A program made the translations under genes and the position numbers. A stretch of DNA of 64,000 nucleotides from assembly GCA_009602725.1 (NCBI GenBank), contig WELB01000018.1:760018-824017 (forward strand). Direction: 5' to 3'. The first letter of the stretch is position 1. Each line of letters starts with the position of its first letter. The stretch comes from Spirogloea muscicola (lineage: Eukaryota > Streptophyta > Zygnematophyceae > Spirogloeales > Spirogloeaceae). Under the pieces are notes generated by a model. That model searched no databases. It was not told where the DNA came from and saw only the letters and a program-made list of their open reading frames with translations. Below, piece after piece: positions 60,601-64,000 of the stretch.

Positions 60601-62855
60601 GCACATGCTGGAGACAATCAACATCAAGCTCACAGACTGCCAATATTCAAAGCATGAGTAGGAATGGTTTTGTTGTCCACTATAAGCTGCAAAACCAGCA
60701 GGTGGCAACACACCAGAGGGTTCTGATTGAATCTGGAGTCCATTGTTGCATTCCTCACGATTAAGCAAGGCTTCTTCCTGTGCACCGGTAATGAGATTCA
60801 CATCAGCTGTAAAAGGTTAGCATTGGCTGCTTGGTAGATCTAGAGAAAGTAGTCAACCCACGAACTTTCTCCAGAGTCGTGAAATAAAGAGATGAAGGCT
60901 TGCAGCCTAAGGCCTATGAACACCTCCTTCAAAGCTTTCCCTCACCATCAGCAACCACTACGAATTTGTGACTGGTGGAGAAGGTCTGACTTGCTGCCAA
61001 ATTGCCCCTTGGGCAAGCAGATGTTCAGTGATGAAACATTGAAATAATTAAGGAGGAGGTAATGAGATTTGTACGCTGGAAGAAGAGTGTAAGCACAGAA
61101 TGAGGAGCAGCGATCAGTCTCTGTCACTCCTGGCAGTCCCACATTTGACTGCAGAAATGCAGGACATTCTTCTCTCAGGAACCATGTATACCAGATCAAA
61201 CAAGCTGGTGCATCAAAGAAGGGTGCTATAAGGTACTGACAAGTCGTTTAGGACTCCTTTGTTATCTACTTCCTACGCACTTCTCATAGCTGCACAGGAT
61301 TTCAAAGTTTACTTATATAGTGATTACCTTGAACCACTGCCTCTTGCTATCCACCAAGGAGACTAGAGCAACAGGACACTGCACCGTCACAATCCTCTGC
61401 ATGTTAGTCTCAGATGATTACTCTTGACAGGAACAAAGCAACGCCCAGCTGCAATATGTTGAATGTCAAAAGGCTCTGGACCACAAGACGATGGTAATTG
61501 CAAGTGGCAGCTCCTGTAAGTAGGGTAACAAGCAGGGAAGAGAGGCAGACCTGGAAAAGCTTGCCTGCAAGAGCTGTCAGCCGGTCATATCTCGGCTCTG
61601 GTGCCTGTCATTGCCAAACAACCAATTCCTTCATGACTGATGTAGAATGCAAAAGCAGGCTCACTCATTCTTTCGCAAATGCCTGTGGTACTACGGCACC
61701 ATGGCCATTGCAGTAAATTCATCTCTGGCATGGTCGACGAACACAGAGCCATAAATAGTAATGTACTGGACACAAGCTGGCTGAAAAATAACTCCGACTG
61801 TGCTTGTGACAAGTAAGCTCCATACCGTGTCAAGAAGATTATAATTCCTCAAAACCTGTAATCTGAAATCTTCATTTGATGGAAAAGGGGCGCCCTGCTG
61901 ACAAAGCACAATACACCCTGCTGAGATACCGTCTCTGACACCCATGTCTTTACTGGTCCAAGCTTTTGGTCATACCCTTTCCGATAAGTTAGGCACGTTC
62001 TTTCGTACAGACGGAACAGCAGAGTGAAGTGCTTCACGATGGATGCCACAAGGCCACGTGCAAGCGATTGCCTTGCAAGTTGCAACCACGTCCGACATGA
62101 GTGCACCAAAAGCCATACTCCACACCATTCGCTATGTGCCTCACCTGTGCACCAAAAGCCATACTCCACACCATTCGCTATGTGCCTCACCTGGGCATTG
62201 AAAATAGAGCCCTCCTTTGGTCGCTCTGGACCAAGGGTCATGGGGTAAAACACTTCATCGACTGAGTCCTTGCTCTCGGAAGTCGCCGCATCGTCGTCAA
62301 AGTTCGCCTGCTGCCCGTCCAGGCTGACCTGCTGCGCCTCGAGGTACTCGCGGAGGTCCGAGGCATTGCTCTGGGTCCTGAAGTCCTGCGACCGGCCGGA
62401 TGGCGATCTGAAGTTGATGTCGAGCTGGAACAGGAGAGAGATTGTCAGAACAGTGCCGACAACAAGGCCAGCGGCCTGGCAACCGGCAACGAGGAGCTGC
62501 GGAGCGGCCACTCAGTGCAGAATGTGTCACAGTGGGAGCTCTGCCAGTCAATTGGCCAAGAGGAGCTCGAGGCTCGTGCTGTGCTCGCCGGCCTTTGACT
62601 CACAGGATGCGAGTAGTCGAGGCCGGAGTGCGACCGCTCCAGCGGGTACATCTGCTCCGCCGCGGCCGCCGGGAAGGCGAAGTCGCCGTTCGTCAGCGAC
62701 CCCGCGCTGCCGGCGGCGTCCTCCTCCGCGAAGTCCTGCAGCCTGCTCTTGACCATGTCGGAGCCTGCCTCTCCCGCGCCGTGCTCCCGGGCGGCCTGCG
62801 CGCCCTTGCTGGCGGCGGCGGCCTCGTCCGCATCCTTAGTGACGACGCAGCCCAT
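54673..62855 (-). CDS. Hybrid histidine kinase: GAF, LOV-like PAS, HisKA, HATPase, degenerate receiver, receiver
   Basis: Twenty-six exons (high to low): 62855-62604, 62424-62191, 61894-61826, 61604-61551, 61378-61328, 61148-61075, 60971-60946, 60806-60634, 60589-60513, 60323-60242, 60083-59993, 59838-59699, 59547-59360, 59243-59174, 58964-58795, 58603-58552, 58429-58290, 58113-58052, 57955-57788, 57559-57476, 57142-56397, 56160-56080, 55959-55873, 55618-55553, 55218-55123, 54888-54673. They give 1182 residues. MGCVVTKD suggests a myristoyl/palmitoyl anchor; no membrane helix is seen. GAF about 163-364 (LVSLVDSKRQWFK, IRFYAGAPLL); LOV-like PAS 395-503; HisKA with His549 (FVANISHEIRTPMNAI); HATPase (RQILTNLLSNAAKF, GIGMPAEF, GTGLGMAIAKDL). 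A receiver-like domain lacking the acidic pair (LLVGS) precedes a full receiver (Glu1050, Asp1051, Asp1095, Thr1126, Lys1148). It should start a His-to-Asp phosphorelay. The kinase and receiver half resembles plant AHKs; the input half does not. Confidence 0.9.
58430..58551 (-). other. GC-AG intron in the histidine kinase gene
   Basis: After TTCTCAAAG the intron begins GCAAGT and ends CTGCAG before CTTGATGCACAC. No GT donor nearby keeps the frame, and AAG|GCAAGT is the usual strong context for the rare GC donor class. Confidence 0.75.
59360..59838 (-). other. LOV-like PAS domain of the histidine kinase
   Basis: Two exons encode residues 395-503. Matches to LOV domains are PIVFVNEGWEKITGYT, FLQGPLTDQATV, and VEIINYRKDGTPFWNWLRIR. 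The flavin-binding loop reads GLHCGSFLQ against the usual GxNCRFLQ, so the photoactive-type cysteine (Cys436) is there but Asn is replaced by His and one residue is extra. The exon boundary falls right after FLQ, at CAA|GTAAGT. Confidence 0.75.
62102..62193. repeat. Perfect 46-base tandem duplication over a splice donor
   Basis: Units 62102-62147 and 62148-62193 are identical. Each holds the minus-strand donor CAG|GTGAGG, so exon 2 of the histidine kinase has two identical donors 46 bases apart. Only the first (exon end 62191) keeps the frame with the next exon as modelled. Confidence 0.92.
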
Positions 62856-62937
62856 CGTCGCGGCCGTGTGGCATCAGAGGCCGCACGAGGCCCCGGGGTC
62901 CTGCGGCCGCGATATCCGCCGCCGCATCGCCCTCCGC

Positions 62938-62972
62938 TGAGGCCGCCGCCGTCGCCGCCGCCGCCGCCGCCG
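62938..62972. repeat. (GCC)n array upstream of the histidine kinase
   Basis: Imperfect GCC array about 85 bases upstream of ATG 62855, probably in the 5' untranslated region. An undetermined base lies nearby at 62995. Confidence 0.85.
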
Positions 62973-63300
62973 GGAGAGCCCCGCCGAGAAGCGCNGTGGC
63001 GCGCGGGATGCGGAGCGGCGCGGGTGGGGAATGCGGGGCAGGTCGGGTTAGCGGCGGAGGCCGGCGGCCAGCAGCGCGCTCACGGTGCCGAGGCGGCGCC
63101 GTCAGCCGCGACGGCGCGCCAGGGGGGCCGTGCCGGCGTTAGGCGGGACGCTTCCTCGACAGAACGCCGACGGAACGGCGTGAACCCCAAAACCTCCATT
63201 TCCGGTCTGTTGCACTCCTCTTCTGTCCCTCGCTTTCTGGCTACCTTTGCTGCTTCCGCTGCTTGGGGTCTCAAGAAAGACGAAGGCGCGGCCAGATTGA
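62973..63300. promoter_or_regulatory. GC-rich promoter side of the histidine kinase
   Basis: GC-rich to about 63180, then AT-richer. No gene was recognised. Confidence 0.4.
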
Positions 63301-63920
63301 CTGGTGGCTGTTAGAGGCCAGCCCAAAGGAATGGACAAGGTCCGAAGGAGCCGGGTGGTGCAGAAAGCAAGGTGCTGAGTGCTAAGACGGCGGCAAGAGG
63401 TCTCTTAGTAACCTCGAGGAGATGCAAATCAGAATAGCTAGCAAAAAGATAAGAAACACGCGGCTCTTCCGACTCAAGGCAATGGTCCATCTCTTCCAGT
63501 GTAGGGCAATGGCTGTGAGATTCCAGCCCCGAAAGATGTAAGCTCATCCACAGGGGGCGAGGGCTGTGAAAAGCCAGCCCGAAAAGTGTTGACATATACT
63601 TCCAGCGGTCCCAGGCTCACGGAGTGCACTTGCGGGCGAGCCGTGCCATAGCTGCTGACTTACTTCTGCTCTTTTGGGCTGGCCTTCTGCAACCGACGCC
63701 CCCTGTGGAAGAGCTTCTTCCATCTTGCCTTGTACTGACCTTGTTCCAGTCTGTAGGGCTGGCCTTCCACAGCCGATTGCCCCTGTATGACAGAGCTATC
63801 TGTTCTTGGGCTGGCGGTATTTGTGGCTTGGCTGGTGTTCTCGTCTTGGGGCCTCCACCTGGTTTATCAATCTTCTAGGCTGGCCTTTCACAACCATCCC
63901 CTCCCCTCGTTTTTCTATAG
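63300..63920. repeat. Cluster of five or six hairpin modules
   Basis: Minus: 63305-63350 (GGCTGTTAGAGGCCAGCCC, then GAATGGACAAGG), 63508-63538 (weak), 63540-63590 (GAGGGCTGTGAAAAGCCAGC). Plus: 63668-63720, 63740-63790 and 63865-63920, each with GGGCTGGCCTT or GGCTGGCCTTTC. All three subtypes occur here. Confidence 0.7.
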
Positions 63921-64000
63921 AGGGGATGGTTCGACGAAGAGCTTCATCTTCTGGGCTGCGTGCTCTCGCTGCTGGACATCGTTCCCTATACTAGGTCCTA

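Overview
This is nuclear DNA of a streptophyte, most likely a streptophyte green alga (possibly a zygnematophyte; that level is inference). The genes have many short exons with GT-AG introns. The gene set is plant-type: a malectin-domain CrRLK1L receptor kinase, a four-EF-hand calcium-dependent protein kinase, an SRC2-like C2 protein, a PDE327-like FAD oxidoreductase and a plastid-type rRNA dimethyltransferase. There is also a hybrid histidine kinase with a LOV-like domain, which is not usual for land plants. Gene starts are GC-rich and carry (GCC)n arrays, while introns and 3' flanks are much poorer in GC.

Layout: LSm5 (+, 5' end missing, 63-961); SRC2-like C2 protein (-, 1503-2727); a restriction-like-endonuclease LINE (-, 3285-5757); a gene-poor stretch to 8.6 kb; CDPK (-, 8629-12652); FAD oxidoreductase (-, 13880-18042), divergent from a B12D/MLRQ-like gene (+, 19181-20650); a repeat-rich stretch with LINE 3' ends (20.7-26 kb); CrRLK1L receptor kinase (+, 26906-32354); CENP-X/MHF2 (+, to 34731); WRNIP1/RarA with a UBA domain (-, 35480-39148); GNB1L/GTS1-like WD40 protein (-, 39786-43157), divergent from the rRNA dimethyltransferase (+, 43935-45934) across a 269-base gap; an unrecognised 173-residue protein (-, 46836-47722); a repeat block holding a broken Copia-type LTR fossil (47.8-54.6 kb); and a 26-exon hybrid histidine kinase (-, 54673-62855).

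Exon structures were built by hand. I joined reading frames where GT/AG (once GC/AG) sites, intron phase and family similarity agreed, and the exon lengths sum to whole codons in every gene. Nothing was searched or computed, so family names rest on recognised motifs.

The strongest novelty candidate is the histidine kinase: MGC N-terminus, GAF, LOV-like PAS, HisKA, HATPase, degenerate receiver, true receiver. It has the body of a plant AHK-type kinase, but a LOV-like sensor and a predicted lipid anchor replace transmembrane helices and a CHASE domain. The second is a short hairpin module seen about 25 times between genes. It is also part of the LINE 3' end and appears to be a mobile 3' tail shared by several repeat families. 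CENP-X, WRNIP1 and the GNB1L-like gene, all tied to genome maintenance in other eukaryotes, lie side by side.
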